Shown one piece after another: positions 35,745 through 44,959 of a DNA stretch of 64,000 nt; the first letter of the stretch is position 1; every line of letters begins with the position of its first letter. The position numbers were made by a program, and so were the translations under genes. Where the stretch lies: the NCBI RefSeq assembly GCF_003114855.1, contig NZ_BFBB01000005.1:62001-126000 (forward strand), given 5' to 3'. The notes beneath the pieces were generated by a model, which was not told the origin of the DNA, did no database searches, and saw nothing but the letters and a program-made list of their open reading frames with translations. The stretch is from Leptospira ryugenii (GTDB taxonomy: Bacteria > Spirochaetota > Leptospiria > Leptospirales > Leptospiraceae).

Positions 35745-36545
35745 TTACCTTTTTTGGATGGCTGACTTAACCTTGGATAGTTTGCTTCTTAGGCGAGCCA
35801 CTGCTTTTGTATGAAGTTGAGAGATCCGAGATTCGGTCACTTCTAAGACTTCTCCAATCTCTTTGAGTGTGAGGTCTTCATAATAGTATAATACAATGAC
35901 TTTCTTTTCTTTTTCAGGAAGGGATTTGATTGCATCCACAATTACGTTTTTGATTTCTTCTTTCTCGATGATATTGTCAGGATTCATATTCATCGGAGAC
36001 TCAAGAGTTTCCATAAAAGAAACTTCATCGTTCTCATCGCCTAAGAACCATATATCATTTAGAGAAACTAGGGAAGTACCAGATAATTTTGAGAGTAAGG
36101 AATTGTATTCTTCCATACTCACACCGAGTTCTTTCGCTATCTCTTCGTCCTCGACCTTCTTTCCCTCTTTGTTTTCCAACATCGCAATGATGCCTTCCAA
36201 CTGTTTTGCCTTTTGTCGAATTGATCTTGGAATCCAATCCACTGATCTCAACTCATCAAACACAGACCCTCGGATACGAGTCATGGCATAGGTTTTGAAT
36301 TTTATCTCTCGAGAAGGGTCAAATTTTTCAATAGCATCTAACAAACCGAAGACACCATAACTGACGAGGTCTTCGAACTCCACATTTTGGGGCATACCAA
36401 TCGCGATGCGACCAGCGACATGTTTCACCAGGGGAGAGTATTTTTCAACGAGGTAACTGCGGATTTCCGGATTCTTCGAGGCTCTGTATTGTTTCCAGAG
36501 ATCGGTCTCATCGAATTGATTGTATTTATCTAGCAATCTTGACAT
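35745..36545 (-). CDS. fliA: Flagellar sigma factor FliA/WhiG (sigma-28)
   Basis: 266 residues. Region 2 ([57 protein letters not shown]), region 3 (about 110-160) and region 4 with the helix-turn-helix [24 protein letters not shown] are complete. D-W-I-P-R-S after region 2.4 is the sigma-28 hallmark. It directs transcription of late flagellar genes such as filament and chemotaxis genes. It sits in the flhF-flhG-fliA-fapA operon, 106 bases after the membrane protein gene; that AT-rich gap may hold an internal promoter, but no convincing pair of boxes is seen. Confidence 0.95.
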   Translation of the reverse strand: MSRLLDKYNQFDETDLWKQYRASKNPEIRSYLVEKYSPLVKHVAGRIAIGMPQNVEFEDLVSYGVFGLLDAIEKFDPSREIKFKTYAMTRIRGSVFDELRSVDWIPRSIRQKAKQLEGIIAMLENKEGKKVEDEEIAKELGVSMEEYNSLLSKLSGTSLVSLNDIWFLGDENDEVSFMETLESPMNMNPDNIIEKEEIKNVIVDAIKSLPEKEKKVIVLYYYEDLTLKEIGEVLEVTESRISQLHTKAVARLRSKLSKVKSAIQKR

Positions 36546-36651
36546 AGCTGACCGGGCACCCCGAATCTCTTACTTTATAGTAAAAATCGTAATAAAATAA
36601 AAATTACAAGAGCATTTTTTTCCTTATGTCGTTAAAAGCGATAAAATTTGA

Positions 36652-37116
36652 TCACTCCTGTGGATCATCCTTAGCAAGCATCGTGCGGATGGCCTCTGCC
36701 ATCAACTTTGGCTCGTTTTTAATCGCAATTTTGTCTATGACGATGTGGTCTCCAAACTTCCCAGATTTGGCTCTAGCAAGGCTCGGGTCCATTTCTGGCG
36801 GTGCGACCGAGGCCACTCCATAGTCGTCTATTCCCGAGGGTTCGGAAGCAAAGCCACTGGTTTCCCCTTCTTCGAAGCCCGATTCTTCGGAGCCTCCGCC
36901 GAGTCCCGCCAGCGAAAAGGTACTCACAAATTCTAAAAATTCTGGTACTCGTGATTCTAGAACATAATAGATACCAAAGCCGAGCCCACCAAAAGCGATA
37001 CTGGAGAGAAGAGTCACGAAACTAATGTATGTAAATCGATTGCCCACTAAAAACCCGCAGGTGGAACTGATGAGACATCCCAAAACCGCAAAGAATAGTA
37101 CGAAACCGATTTGCAC
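36652..37116 (-). CDS. Small inner-membrane protein between flhG and fliA, unknown
   Basis: 154 residues from a GTG that has GAGGA 7 bases upstream, inside the last codons of flhG. Two N-terminal transmembrane helices (about 3-24 and 30-53), a third hydrophobic stretch (62-75), then a Gly/Ser/Glu-rich disordered linker (75-115) and a charged helical end (GDHIVIDKIAIKNEPKLMAEAIRTML). No known family recognised. Three bases separate it from flhG. The conserved-looking C-terminal helix after a flexible tether suggests a membrane-bound docking peptide for a cytoplasmic flagellar or chemotaxis protein; this is inference. Confidence 0.7.
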   Translation of the reverse strand: MQIGFVLFFAVLGCLISSTCGFLVGNRFTYISFVTLLSSIAFGGLGFGIYYVLESRVPEFLEFVSTFSLAGLGGGSEESGFEEGETSGFASEPSGIDDYGVASVAPPEMDPSLARAKSGKFGDHIVIDKIAIKNEPKLMAEAIRTMLAKDDPQE

Positions 37117-37119
37117 TCT

Positions 37120-38043
37120 TTATTCCTCTTCGCTATTTTGTTTATCGAATTCCTTTTCTTTGAAGTCCACAAAGCTAAAGAACTTCTTAAAGAATCCTGT
37201 AAGACCTTCTTCATCATCAAAACTACCTTCTGTTTGCAGTAAGTTGTGAGTGATGCGTGTTAGGCAGGCGGCAGCCTTTGATCTTGGTGAGTTGAGAAAG
37301 AATGGCTTTTGTTCTCTGATGGATTTTTCAACTTCTTCGTCTTGGAAGATAAATCCGAGATTCTCCACCTGTACTTCCAAAAATTGACCAGAGATGTCGA
37401 TGACTCGGTCTGCAACTTTTTTACCTTCAATCGCAGATCGTACTCGGTTCACAATGATCTTTAAATTTTTGTCTTTGGATTGCGAGACAATGGATTTAAT
37501 GAGTCCATACGAATCTGTTATGGAAGTAGGCTCAGGTGTTGTGACTACAACCACTTCATCAGCTGGCATCACCAAACCAATGACATTGGATGAAATCCCG
37601 GCTCCCGTATCAATGATCATCACATCATAACGATCCAAATCCGAAAAACCTTTGATAAGGTTTGTTCTTTGGGTTTCATTCAGGTTGGCAAGTTGGGAAT
37701 AGCCAGAGGCACCGGCAATGATATCCACGCCTTCAGGAGTGGAAATGATGATATCTTTTAATGATTTATGGCCTTTGACCACATGGTAGAGGTTGTATTT
37801 GGGAATGATACCCAAAAGCACGTTCACATTGGCTAGACCTAAGTCTCCATCAAAGATGAGGACCTTTAGGCCTGTCTTTGCGATGGCAATCGCCAGGTTG
37901 ACTGAGACAGTGCTCTTTCCGACTCCCCCCTTACCGGACGCAATGGCAATGATTTTGGTTTTCTTTGCCGCACTGGGTGCCTGCACCAACTTAAGGGCAG
38001 GATTTGGGTCTGTGAGTTTTCGTAAATTAGCCGCTTGGTCCAT
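37120..38043 (-). CDS. flhG: MinD/ParA-type ATPase FlhG, flagellar number regulator
   Basis: 307 residues. Deviant Walker [13 protein letters not shown] (about 33-44), the IDTGAGIS motif and the [18 protein letters not shown] strand are those of FlhG/YlxH ATPases. The preceding N-terminal stretch (DQAANLRKL) is the short motif that stimulates the FlhF GTPase in this family. The C-terminal membrane-targeting helix is present in part (RITHNLLQ...FFKKFF). It follows flhF by 47 bases. Together FlhF and FlhG set where and how many flagella form; here that would be one or a few periplasmic flagella at each pole. Confidence 0.95.
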   Translation of the reverse strand: MDQAANLRKLTDPNPALKLVQAPSAAKKTKIIAIASGKGGVGKSTVSVNLAIAIAKTGLKVLIFDGDLGLANVNVLLGIIPKYNLYHVVKGHKSLKDIIISTPEGVDIIAGASGYSQLANLNETQRTNLIKGFSDLDRYDVMIIDTGAGISSNVIGLVMPADEVVVVTTPEPTSITDSYGLIKSIVSQSKDKNLKIIVNRVRSAIEGKKVADRVIDISGQFLEVQVENLGFIFQDEEVEKSIREQKPFFLNSPRSKAAACLTRITHNLLQTEGSFDDEEGLTGFFKKFFSFVDFKEKEFDKQNSEEE

Positions 38044-38090
38044 TGCTCTGAAATTCCCCTACTCGCCTCGAGGAGGGATCCGCAGAGCTA

Positions 38091-39410
38091 TCAGAAAGCC
38101 TTTTCGAAGACCTCGCCCGCAATCCCTCTTAATTTTTCTGGGTAAATAACACATTCTGCAAGGACTTTTTTAGATGCGTTGAGGATATCAAATGGGACAT
38201 CCTGTCCTACGCTTAAGAATGCAAATTCCCTATGCCTAGTATCGGCAATTTCAACTACAGAACCTAAAAAATCTGCTTCATCTAGCTTGGTTACTAAAAT
38301 TCTTTTATAAGAGAGAGGTTCATAGGCAGAGGCTACCGATTGTAAATTGGATACGGAAACGGTAGCACTTAAGACAAGAATGGATTCCAAATGGTCCTTC
38401 TCACCAAAAGCTTGGTAGAAGTCCTTAAGCTTTAGGATATTCTCCTGATTTTTATGAGAGTATCCAGCGGTATCAACCAGGATCAATTCAGAACCATCTC
38501 GGTTTACCGTTTCTTTTAACTTACGTATGTCTTTGGCTGCATAAAAGGGGAGTCCCATTGCATCGGCATAGAATTTCAACTGGTCAATCGCCGCAATACG
38601 GTAGTTATCTGTTGTGTACAAAGAAACTTTTTTCCCCATATGCAAAGAATACTTGGCTGCAAGTTTTGCAATCGATGTGGTTTTGCCCGCTCCTGTTGGT
38701 CCTACAAAAAAAACAACCTTACGTTTGCCTCTTGGTGTGCCGCTAAAGAGATCAAAGTCGGTTTGGATGCGGTCTTGTAAGAGGTCGACTGCCTTCTCGC
38801 AAACAGTGCTAAATTTGGAGAGATCAATCGCAGAGAGGTGGCCTTCTAAAGAGCGAATGAACTCATCCGCATAGCCTCGGCTCATCCCTTGTTTTTCTAG
38901 TAGCTCATTCAACTTTTCGAGATTTAAGGCAAGTTTATTGGTTTGCGTTTCTCGTTCTGGGAAAGAGATGGGCGATCGATCGGAACTCTCGGGAGCCTCT
39001 GCAAGGGATAAGCCCAATTGAGGCAAATCCTCTTCGTAAAAAGACTCTTGGCCTTGGGTCGGATTGGGAGAAGAGTAACGACGCCTTCTTTCTGAGTAGG
39101 GCCTAACCGCCTCTAAAGGTTTACCAAAGCGTCTGTCTGATTGGCCGACCAATTCGGGTTCAGGTTTTTGTTTCTGTTTGATCAACTCCTTTAGGTCTTT
39201 GAGTTTCTTTTCGATCCGATCTTTGGAATTTTGTGTCTCAGGGATGCCCACATCGATTTCATACATACGGCTTGCGAGCAGACCTGTCCCAAAGAGACCC
39301 CCTTCCGTGATCACTCTGTGCTCATAGATATAGGCTTGGGGCCCATATTTCATCTTCATCTGCATAATGCAATCCTGTAGGTCTTTGCCTCGGATCTTCA
39401 CAAAATCCAT
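38091..39410 (-). CDS. flhF: Signal-recognition-particle-type GTPase FlhF
   Basis: 439 residues. A short basic-aromatic N-domain (DFVKIRGKDLQDCIMQMKMK), a long, variable, charged middle (about 60-160), then the NG domain: FVGPTGAGKTTSIAKLA (G1), TTDNYRIAAIDQL (G2), LVDTAGYSH (G3) and VTKLDEADFLG (G4). FlhF dimers mark the cell pole and recruit the first flagellar basal-body parts. GAAGAGGG lies 8 bases before the ATG. It is the first gene of a leftward flagellar operon that runs for about 7.8 kb; the 75 bases to mnmD on the other strand must hold two promoters. Confidence 0.95.
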   Translation of the reverse strand: MDFVKIRGKDLQDCIMQMKMKYGPQAYIYEHRVITEGGLFGTGLLASRMYEIDVGIPETQNSKDRIEKKLKDLKELIKQKQKPEPELVGQSDRRFGKPLEAVRPYSERRRRYSSPNPTQGQESFYEEDLPQLGLSLAEAPESSDRSPISFPERETQTNKLALNLEKLNELLEKQGMSRGYADEFIRSLEGHLSAIDLSKFSTVCEKAVDLLQDRIQTDFDLFSGTPRGKRKVVFFVGPTGAGKTTSIAKLAAKYSLHMGKKVSLYTTDNYRIAAIDQLKFYADAMGLPFYAAKDIRKLKETVNRDGSELILVDTAGYSHKNQENILKLKDFYQAFGEKDHLESILVLSATVSVSNLQSVASAYEPLSYKRILVTKLDEADFLGSVVEIADTRHREFAFLSVGQDVPFDILNASKKVLAECVIYPEKLRGIAGEVFEKAF

Positions 39411-39485
39411 TTTCTTCGCCCTCTTCTCTAGAAAGAAAATGATCCTTGCCCTGATTTTGGAAAGCTTTTTTTATGTGACATAATC

Positions 39486-40190
39486 ATGGAAGACTCTGCC
39501 TTTCGATCGGAAGCCTTTGGCGATATCTACTTCATGCCAAAAGAGGGAGAGGCAGAGTCAAGGTATGTCTTTTGGGAAGGAAATCAGTTAACACATCGAC
39601 TCATTCAGCCAGAGAAGGAAACATTTCAAATAGCAGAACTTGGTTTTGGGACAGGATTGAATTACTTCCTTACACGTGCCTTGTGGAGAGAAATCCCAAA
39701 TCCACCTAATATCCATTATGTTAGTATAGAAAAATTCCCTATCCCTATCGGAATGGTCAACAGAATGCAATTGGAGATACAATCTGTACCCACTTGGGAG
39801 GAGGAATTGATTAAGGTTTACCTTCCCTATCTGGGAAAGCCATCCCAAAAAGAGATTCAACTTTTAAGCTACCAAACCGATCACCCTAGTTCCCATCATA
39901 GATTCACTTTGAGTTTGTATTTGGGTGATGTAATTTCGGCATTAGCACAAGTCGGAGGACCAATTGATGCCTTTTATCTGGATGGCTTTGCGCCGAGCAA
40001 AAATCCCGAGATGTGGTCTCCGTCTGTATTTTCTGAATTGAAAAGGCTATCCTTGGCTGGAACTACTTTTTCCACTTTCACTGCGGCTGGATTTGTCAAA
40101 AGAGGTTTAGAAAAAGAAGGATTTTTTGTGAGAAAACAAAAAGGCTTTGGACGAAAAAGAGAGATGTTAGTTGGGACATTTCATGGATGA
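39486..40190 (+). CDS. mnmD: tRNA 5-aminomethyl-2-thiouridine methyltransferase MnmD
   Basis: 234 residues, equal to the N-terminal (methyltransferase) half of bifunctional MnmC. SAM-binding motif I is ELGFGTGLNYFL; the family hallmark YLDGFAPSKNPEMWS is present, as is the late FTAAGFVKRGLEKEGF. It methylates nm5s2U34 to mnm5s2U34 in tRNAs for Lys, Glu and Gln. In Escherichia coli this domain is fused to an oxidoreductase; here the oxidoreductase is a separate gene overlapping by 8 bases, so the pair works in trans. It is divergent from flhF. Confidence 0.9.
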   Translation: MEDSAFRSEAFGDIYFMPKEGEAESRYVFWEGNQLTHRLIQPEKETFQIAELGFGTGLNYFLTRALWREIPNPPNIHYVSIEKFPIPIGMVNRMQLEIQSVPTWEEELIKVYLPYLGKPSQKEIQLLSYQTDHPSSHHRFTLSLYLGDVISALAQVGGPIDAFYLDGFAPSKNPEMWSPSVFSELKRLSLAGTTFSTFTAAGFVKRGLEKEGFFVRKQKGFGRKREMLVGTFHG

Positions 40191-41379
40191 GAAAAATTTT
40201 GAAGCCTTAGTGATAGGCGGAGGGATTGCGGGCATTGCGGTTGCTTATGCCTTTGCAAAAAGAAAACAAAAGGTTTTATTGGTAGAGCGAAACAGCTATT
40301 TGGCGAGCGAAGCGAGTGGCAATCCCAGTGGAATGGTCTATCCCTTTCTTACCAAAAAGGAAAGCATAGATTCGATTTTTTCTCTCAAGGCCTTTGACTA
40401 TGTACATTCCATCCTTCCAAAACTTTCACAAAAAATCTCTTTGAAAACCGGAGCCTTTCTTCTTCCCAGAACTTCGGAAGAGGAGTCAAGGTACCATGGT
40501 GCAAAGATTCAATACAACTTAAAAGAAGAAGACCTAGTCAGTGCAAAAGATCCGAATAGCGGAAGAGATGGATTCTTTTTTTCTAAAGCCATCTGTCTTT
40601 CACCACCTCAATTGATAGAGGCTTTACGTATGCAATGTGGGGAGTTTTTATCCATCGAATATGATACAGAGATCAACAAGTATGTAAGTCCTGATATTAG
40701 TTCAATCAAATGGAAAGATACTGAAATCAATTTTAAATACCTTATCTTTGCTCAAGCAAATGAGATGAAATCTTTTGGGTGTTTGGACTGGCTACCATTC
40801 CGAAAAGTGAGAGGACAAATTGTATTGCTTCCGAAAAGAAAAGCCCTCTCACATTTATCCTGTGCATATCTGTTTGGTGACTACCTCACTCCCGATTTGG
40901 GGCATGGTTCTGTTCTGGGTGCCAGTTTTGATGAATATCATTTTGATGAGTCGCCAAGGGAGAGTGAGACGATCGAATTTCTACACTCAGCTCGCAAAAA
41001 TTTGCCTTTTTTAGAAGAGACAATTGATGAGTTACTGAAGACAAAGGAGAGCATTTTACCAAGGGTTAGCTTTCGATCACAATCACAAGACAGACGGCCC
41101 AGTTTTGGAATTTTACCTAACGCGAAATTACTCCAAAGGATACAGAATGAACTTCCAAAACCACAACAAGTAAAAAACATTGAGATCCCGAGGTTTCAAA
41201 ATACCTTTCTTTTGGGAAGTTTAGGTTCTAGAGGCCTAACGCATGCTCTACTTGCAGGAGAGTGGATTGTGAAATCAATTTACAATGAATTGAGTTCGGA
41301 AGAAGAGAGTATTTTTAAGGAGTTTCTTCCAGAGAGATTTTTGATTCGTGCCTGGAAACAAGGTCGTCTATTTGCATGA
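40183..41379 (+). CDS. mnmC: FAD-dependent MnmC-type oxidoreductase (MnmC C-terminal half)
   Basis: 398 residues from ATG 40183, which overlaps the mnmD stop by 8 bases; an in-frame TTG four codons earlier is less likely. The Rossmann FAD motif VIGGGIAGIAVAYAFAKRK is at the N-terminus; SEASGNPSGMVYP is typical of the MnmC oxidoreductase (compare ASGNxxGxxxP). It removes the carboxymethyl group from cmnm5s2U34 to give nm5s2U34, the substrate of MnmD. The 3' end runs 65 bases into the convergent lpxK gene. Confidence 0.88.
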   Translation: MDEKNFEALVIGGGIAGIAVAYAFAKRKQKVLLVERNSYLASEASGNPSGMVYPFLTKKESIDSIFSLKAFDYVHSILPKLSQKISLKTGAFLLPRTSEEESRYHGAKIQYNLKEEDLVSAKDPNSGRDGFFFSKAICLSPPQLIEALRMQCGEFLSIEYDTEINKYVSPDISSIKWKDTEINFKYLIFAQANEMKSFGCLDWLPFRKVRGQIVLLPKRKALSHLSCAYLFGDYLTPDLGHGSVLGASFDEYHFDESPRESETIEFLHSARKNLPFLEETIDELLKTKESILPRVSFRSQSQDRRPSFGILPNAKLLQRIQNELPKPQQVKNIEIPRFQNTFLLGSLGSRGLTHALLAGEWIVKSIYNELSSEEESIFKEFLPERFLIRAWKQGRLFA

Positions 41380-42400
41380 CCAAAGTAGACTCATCTCTAA
41401 GTACTACTTTATAATCTAAAACGAAGACAGTTCGATTTGTCTCTTTTAGGTGCTGCATCCAAGCACTTTTCTTTGACCACTTCACCCAATCTTTGGTGGT
41501 GCAAAGATACGGGATGTAACTCGAATGATTCTCTGATATTTTTTTTAAGTCCTCATATTCATAGTGTGCATGATCTGGGAAATAAATCGTTTGGATATGT
41601 GATGTGGGGAAGAGACTCTTAGCTCCATAAAACACAGATTCTGGGTTGCCTACTCCGCATATTAAAACTCCTGTGGTAAACTCATCTTGGTCACCGAGCA
41701 CTCTTTTGTATGAGTATAGTGAAGAGGCATATAGAATCGGCAGACTTGGGAACTGTGCCTTTAACTTAGGAATGAGTAAGTTCACCAATCTTTCGTTAAT
41801 AGAGTTTAATTTAGTAAATACGAGAGTATCTGCCCGCTGTAATGATGAAACTGGTTCCCTTAATTTTCCTAGAGGGATTGTATAACCATTACTAAGTGGC
41901 GCATTGGAATCGAGGAGTACGATATCTAAGTTACGAACAATAGCCTTGTGTTGGAATCCATCATCCAACAATACAAAATGGTGAGGGTCCAAATGTTTGT
42001 TGAGATTTTGGAAGACTCGGTATCTATGTTTTCCTATTAATACTTGAACCCAAGGAAATCGTTGTTTATGGAGTAATGGCTCATCCCCTACAACCATTGG
42101 GTCATCATCCACGGCAACGAGTTTACCCTCTGAAGAGGCCTTTGCCCCATACCCCCTACTCAAAATAGAAATATGGTATTTTGGATAACGTGTTTTGAGA
42201 AGATGAACTAGATATTGGACGAAAGGAGTCTTTCCAGTTCCTCCAACAGAGAGATTGCCAACACTAATCACCAAACAATTATGTAATGGTTTTGGATCTT
42301 TCCTTGATTGGTTGAGTTTGAAGATGATTTGGTAAAGAAAGGAAATTGGACTGAGAAGAAAAATAATCATGCCCCAGATGAAACTTCCGATCTTTCGCAT
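41315..42400 (-). CDS. lpxK: Tetraacyldisaccharide 4'-kinase LpxK
   Basis: 361 residues. N-terminal membrane helix (about 8-28) and the Walker A of the family (ISVGNLSVGGTGKTPFVQYL), followed by SRGYG, VGDEP and the catalytic DDGFQH motif. LpxK adds the 4'-phosphate to the lipid A disaccharide on the inner membrane, so the organism makes a lipid-A-bearing LPS. It follows hisE by 6 bases on the same strand. The last about 21 codons lie antisense to the end of mnmC; the protein ends are unremarkable, so both readings are probably used. Confidence 0.95.
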   Translation of the reverse strand: MRKIGSFIWGMIIFLLSPISFLYQIIFKLNQSRKDPKPLHNCLVISVGNLSVGGTGKTPFVQYLVHLLKTRYPKYHISILSRGYGAKASSEGKLVAVDDDPMVVGDEPLLHKQRFPWVQVLIGKHRYRVFQNLNKHLDPHHFVLLDDGFQHKAIVRNLDIVLLDSNAPLSNGYTIPLGKLREPVSSLQRADTLVFTKLNSINERLVNLLIPKLKAQFPSLPILYASSLYSYKRVLGDQDEFTTGVLICGVGNPESVFYGAKSLFPTSHIQTIYFPDHAHYEYEDLKKISENHSSYIPYLCTTKDWVKWSKKSAWMQHLKETNRTVFVLDYKVVLRDESTLVMQIDDLVSRHESKISLEETP

Positions 42401-42406
42401 TGGGGA

Positions 42407-42685
42407 TTAGCTATGTCTTTTTTCTAGTTCCTTGGCTATGGTCTCTAGACTCATTCCTTTTTCAACGAGAAGGACTTCCAAATGGAAGATTAAATCGGCG
42501 ACCTCATGAATGAACTCTTTTTCGTTTGTATTCTTTGCGGCTATGATCACTTCACTTGCCTCTTCGCCCACTTTTTTCAAAATGCGGTCGATCCCATCCT
42601 TAAAAAGTTCTGCTGTGTAGGATTGATCGGGGAGATCTGATTTTCGTTTGCGCAATACTTCTTCTAATTTTAGTAAAAATTCCAT
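42407..42685 (-). CDS. hisE: Phosphoribosyl-ATP pyrophosphatase HisE
   Basis: 92 residues, the usual stand-alone HisE size. The MazG-like all-alpha fold has its metal-binding residues: [15 protein letters not shown] and [16 protein letters not shown] (Glu and Asp ligands). It cleaves phosphoribosyl-ATP to phosphoribosyl-AMP in the second step of histidine synthesis. Other his genes are not in the window, so the pathway is dispersed. It heads the hisE-lpxK unit; 96 bases separate it from the divergent thioredoxin-TPR gene. Confidence 0.93.
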   Translation of the reverse strand: MEFLLKLEEVLRKRKSDLPDQSYTAELFKDGIDRILKKVGEEASEVIIAAKNTNEKEFIHEVADLIFHLEVLLVEKGMSLETIAKELEKRHS

Positions 42686-42747
42686 TTTTTTGGTCTCTTA
42701 GGTCAAATCTGAAGAGAATTCTTTTTCCCAAAAGCGAAAATTCCAGA

Positions 42748-42775
42748 TTGAGATGATTTCCCTGAGCGATAGATT
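42748..42775 (+). promoter_or_regulatory. Promoter of the thioredoxin-TPR gene, leaderless arrangement
   Basis: TTGAGA (42748-42753), 16-base spacer, TAGATT (42770-42775), then only 6 bases to ATG 42782. No Shine-Dalgarno sequence precedes the ATG. Confidence 0.45.
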
Positions 42776-42781
42776 GCAATT

Positions 42782-43603
42782 ATGAGACACTTGCCTCACT
42801 TGGTATTCTTTTTGTTTTTTCTGCCAACCATTGCAATCCATTCGGAGACGATCTGGGAAAGCTCAATAGCGAAGGCCCTGGAGAGATCAAAACAAGAAGA
42901 GAAACCAATTTTAATCGATTTATATGCAGATTGGTGTACCTATTGTAAGGTTTTAGAAAAAGAGATTTTTCCAGACAAGGAAGTATCAGAAACATTACGC
43001 TCTTTCATCACAGTTCGGATCGATGGCGAAGCTTTTCCCAATCTTAAAAAAAGGTACCGAGTAGAAGGGTATCCGACTATTCTATTCATTGACTCGGATA
43101 CAAATCTTTTAGGGAAAATCACTGGTCTTGCAACGAAATCGATGATTTTAAAATACGCAAAACAAGTCTTACTTGATCCCTCAGCAGAATCTTTAGTGCA
43201 GAAAGAAATCAAAAAATATCCCGAAAAAGCAAATCTCTATTTTCGCTTAGGTACAGTGCAATACCAAAAGAAAAACTTTTCACAAGCACTGAAATCCTTT
43301 CAGACAGCAATCGATCTCAACAAATCAAAAGAAGATGTACTCGTGCAAGATAGCGAATTTAATATTGCTTTGATTCATTTTGAGTCAAACTCTTGGAAAG
43401 AAGCAAAGGCTTGTTGGTATGATTTTATTAAGAGATACCCAAAGTCCCCTAATCGCCTCGATGCTCAAATTTACCTAGGCCTTACCTTGAACGAACTAGG
43501 GGATAAAAAGGCGGCTAAAGATTTACTCCAACAAATCAAATCGGACATTGAAGACCCAACAGACAAAGAGACCGTCGAGCAGATTCTCAAAGAAATCCAA
43601 TGA
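42782..43603 (+). CDS. Periplasmic thioredoxin-fold protein with C-terminal TPR repeats
   Basis: 273 residues. Cleavable signal (3-21), a thioredoxin-like domain (about 25-140) with active-site DWCTYC (a C-x-x-C of the DsbD/thioredoxin type) and the cis-Pro in VEGYPTIL, then two to three TPR units (about 150-260) such as ANLYFRLGTVQYQKKNFSQA and RLDAQIYLGLTLNELGDKKA. It should reduce or exchange disulphides in periplasmic clients held by the TPR part. Convergent with ugd, with 5 bases between stops. Confidence 0.8.
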   Translation: MRHLPHLVFFLFFLPTIAIHSETIWESSIAKALERSKQEEKPILIDLYADWCTYCKVLEKEIFPDKEVSETLRSFITVRIDGEAFPNLKKRYRVEGYPTILFIDSDTNLLGKITGLATKSMILKYAKQVLLDPSAESLVQKEIKKYPEKANLYFRLGTVQYQKKNFSQALKSFQTAIDLNKSKEDVLVQDSEFNIALIHFESNSWKEAKACWYDFIKRYPKSPNRLDAQIYLGLTLNELGDKKAAKDLLQQIKSDIEDPTDKETVEQILKEIQ

Positions 43604-43608
43604 TCAGT

Positions 43609-44913
43609 TCAACGATTTCCTATGGAAAAATATTCGAACCCAATCTCTCTCATATAATTTGGTTTGTATTGGTTTCTACCATCAAACACCAAAGGTCGTT
43701 TTAAAAGTTTTTTGATCCGATCAAAATCAGGCTCACGGAACTCGCGCCATTCGGTTAACAACAATAAGGCGTCTGCTCCCTCCAACGTGGAGTATGGGTC
43801 TTTTTTGTACTCTACTTTCCCATCAAAATAATATTTAGATGTTTCCATAGCAGCAGGGTCAAAAGCCTGGACCTTTGCTCCGCGTTTGTGAAGTTCATAA
43901 ATCACGGGAATGCTAGGAGCTTCACGCATATCATCGGTACCCGGTTTGAAGGCAAGACCCCATACACCAAATGTTTTGCCTTTCAGGTCCTCGTTCTTAT
44001 AATACTCTAGTATTTTATCTGTTAGCCGAGTTTTTTGTTTTTCATTCACATCTTCTACCGATTGAATGATGCTCATCTTGGAATTAAATTGTTCCGCAGT
44101 CCGCAACAAAGCACGAACATCTTTTGGAAAACAGGAACCACCGTAACCAATTCCGGCATAGAGAAATTGCCTTCCAATGCGCGAGTCAGTGCCCATTCCT
44201 TTCCTGACATCTTCAAAATTTGCACCAACTGCATCACAGAGATTTGCAATCTCGTTTACGAAAGAGATTTTTGTTGCGAGGAAAGCATTACATGCATATT
44301 TGGTAAGCTCTGCACTTCGTATACTCATTGTTAGGATAGGATTGCCGTTCAATACAAATGGGGAGTACAACTCACTCATTTTTTTGGCAGCCTTTTCCGT
44401 TTCTGCTCCTATGACGACCCTCTCTGGCCTCATAAAGTCTTCAATAGCGGCTCCCTCTTTTAAGAATTCTGGGTTGGAGACCACATCGAATGGGTGGCTA
44501 GTATGTTTAGAAACAATAGCTTTCACTTGGTCGGCAGTACCCACAGGAACTGTGGATTTATCGACTATGATTTTATAGCCATTCATAGCCTTTCCTACTT
44601 CTTCTGCCACACCGAACACAAATCTCAAATCAGCAGAACCATCATCGGATGTAGGAGTCCCGACTGCTATGAAAACGAACTCTGACTTTTCCACTCCCTC
44701 TTTCAGGGAAGTTGTGAACTGTAATCGTCCCTCTTGGAAATTTCTTTTTACTAATTCGGTAAGGCCTGGCTCATAGATGGGAATTACGCCATTTTGCAAA
44801 TCTTTGATTTTTTTCTCATCTTTATCTATACAAATCACTTCATTGCCATACTCAGCAAAACAAGTCCCTGCAACCAAACCAACATAACCAGTTCCGACTA
44901 CACAAATCTTCAT
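43609..44913 (-). CDS. ugd: UDP-glucose 6-dehydrogenase
   Basis: 434 residues from ATG 44913 (MKICVVGTGYVGLVAGT is the NAD-binding start); an in-frame TTG four codons upstream is less likely. The catalytic Cys is in GIGYGGSCFPKDVRAL, with the KSTVPVGT and SNPEFLKEGAA motifs and the C-terminal WGLAFKPGTDDMREAPS domain. It oxidises UDP-glucose twice to UDP-glucuronate, a donor for LPS O-antigen or capsule. It lies 46 bases after wzt on the same strand, linking it to polysaccharide export. Confidence 0.94.
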   Translation of the reverse strand: MKICVVGTGYVGLVAGTCFAEYGNEVICIDKDEKKIKDLQNGVIPIYEPGLTELVKRNFQEGRLQFTTSLKEGVEKSEFVFIAVGTPTSDDGSADLRFVFGVAEEVGKAMNGYKIIVDKSTVPVGTADQVKAIVSKHTSHPFDVVSNPEFLKEGAAIEDFMRPERVVIGAETEKAAKKMSELYSPFVLNGNPILTMSIRSAELTKYACNAFLATKISFVNEIANLCDAVGANFEDVRKGMGTDSRIGRQFLYAGIGYGGSCFPKDVRALLRTAEQFNSKMSIIQSVEDVNEKQKTRLTDKILEYYKNEDLKGKTFGVWGLAFKPGTDDMREAPSIPVIYELHKRGAKVQAFDPAAMETSKYYFDGKVEYKKDPYSTLEGADALLLLTEWREFREPDFDRIKKLLKRPLVFDGRNQYKPNYMREIGFEYFSIGNR

Positions 44914-44959
44914 TCTTTCAGCCAATTTTTCTTATTTCTAAAATTGGGAAACAGTTTTT

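Noticed and set aside
35896..36291. 131-codon plus-strand ORF opposite fliA
   Set aside because: Antisense to sigma regions 2-4, no motifs of its own.
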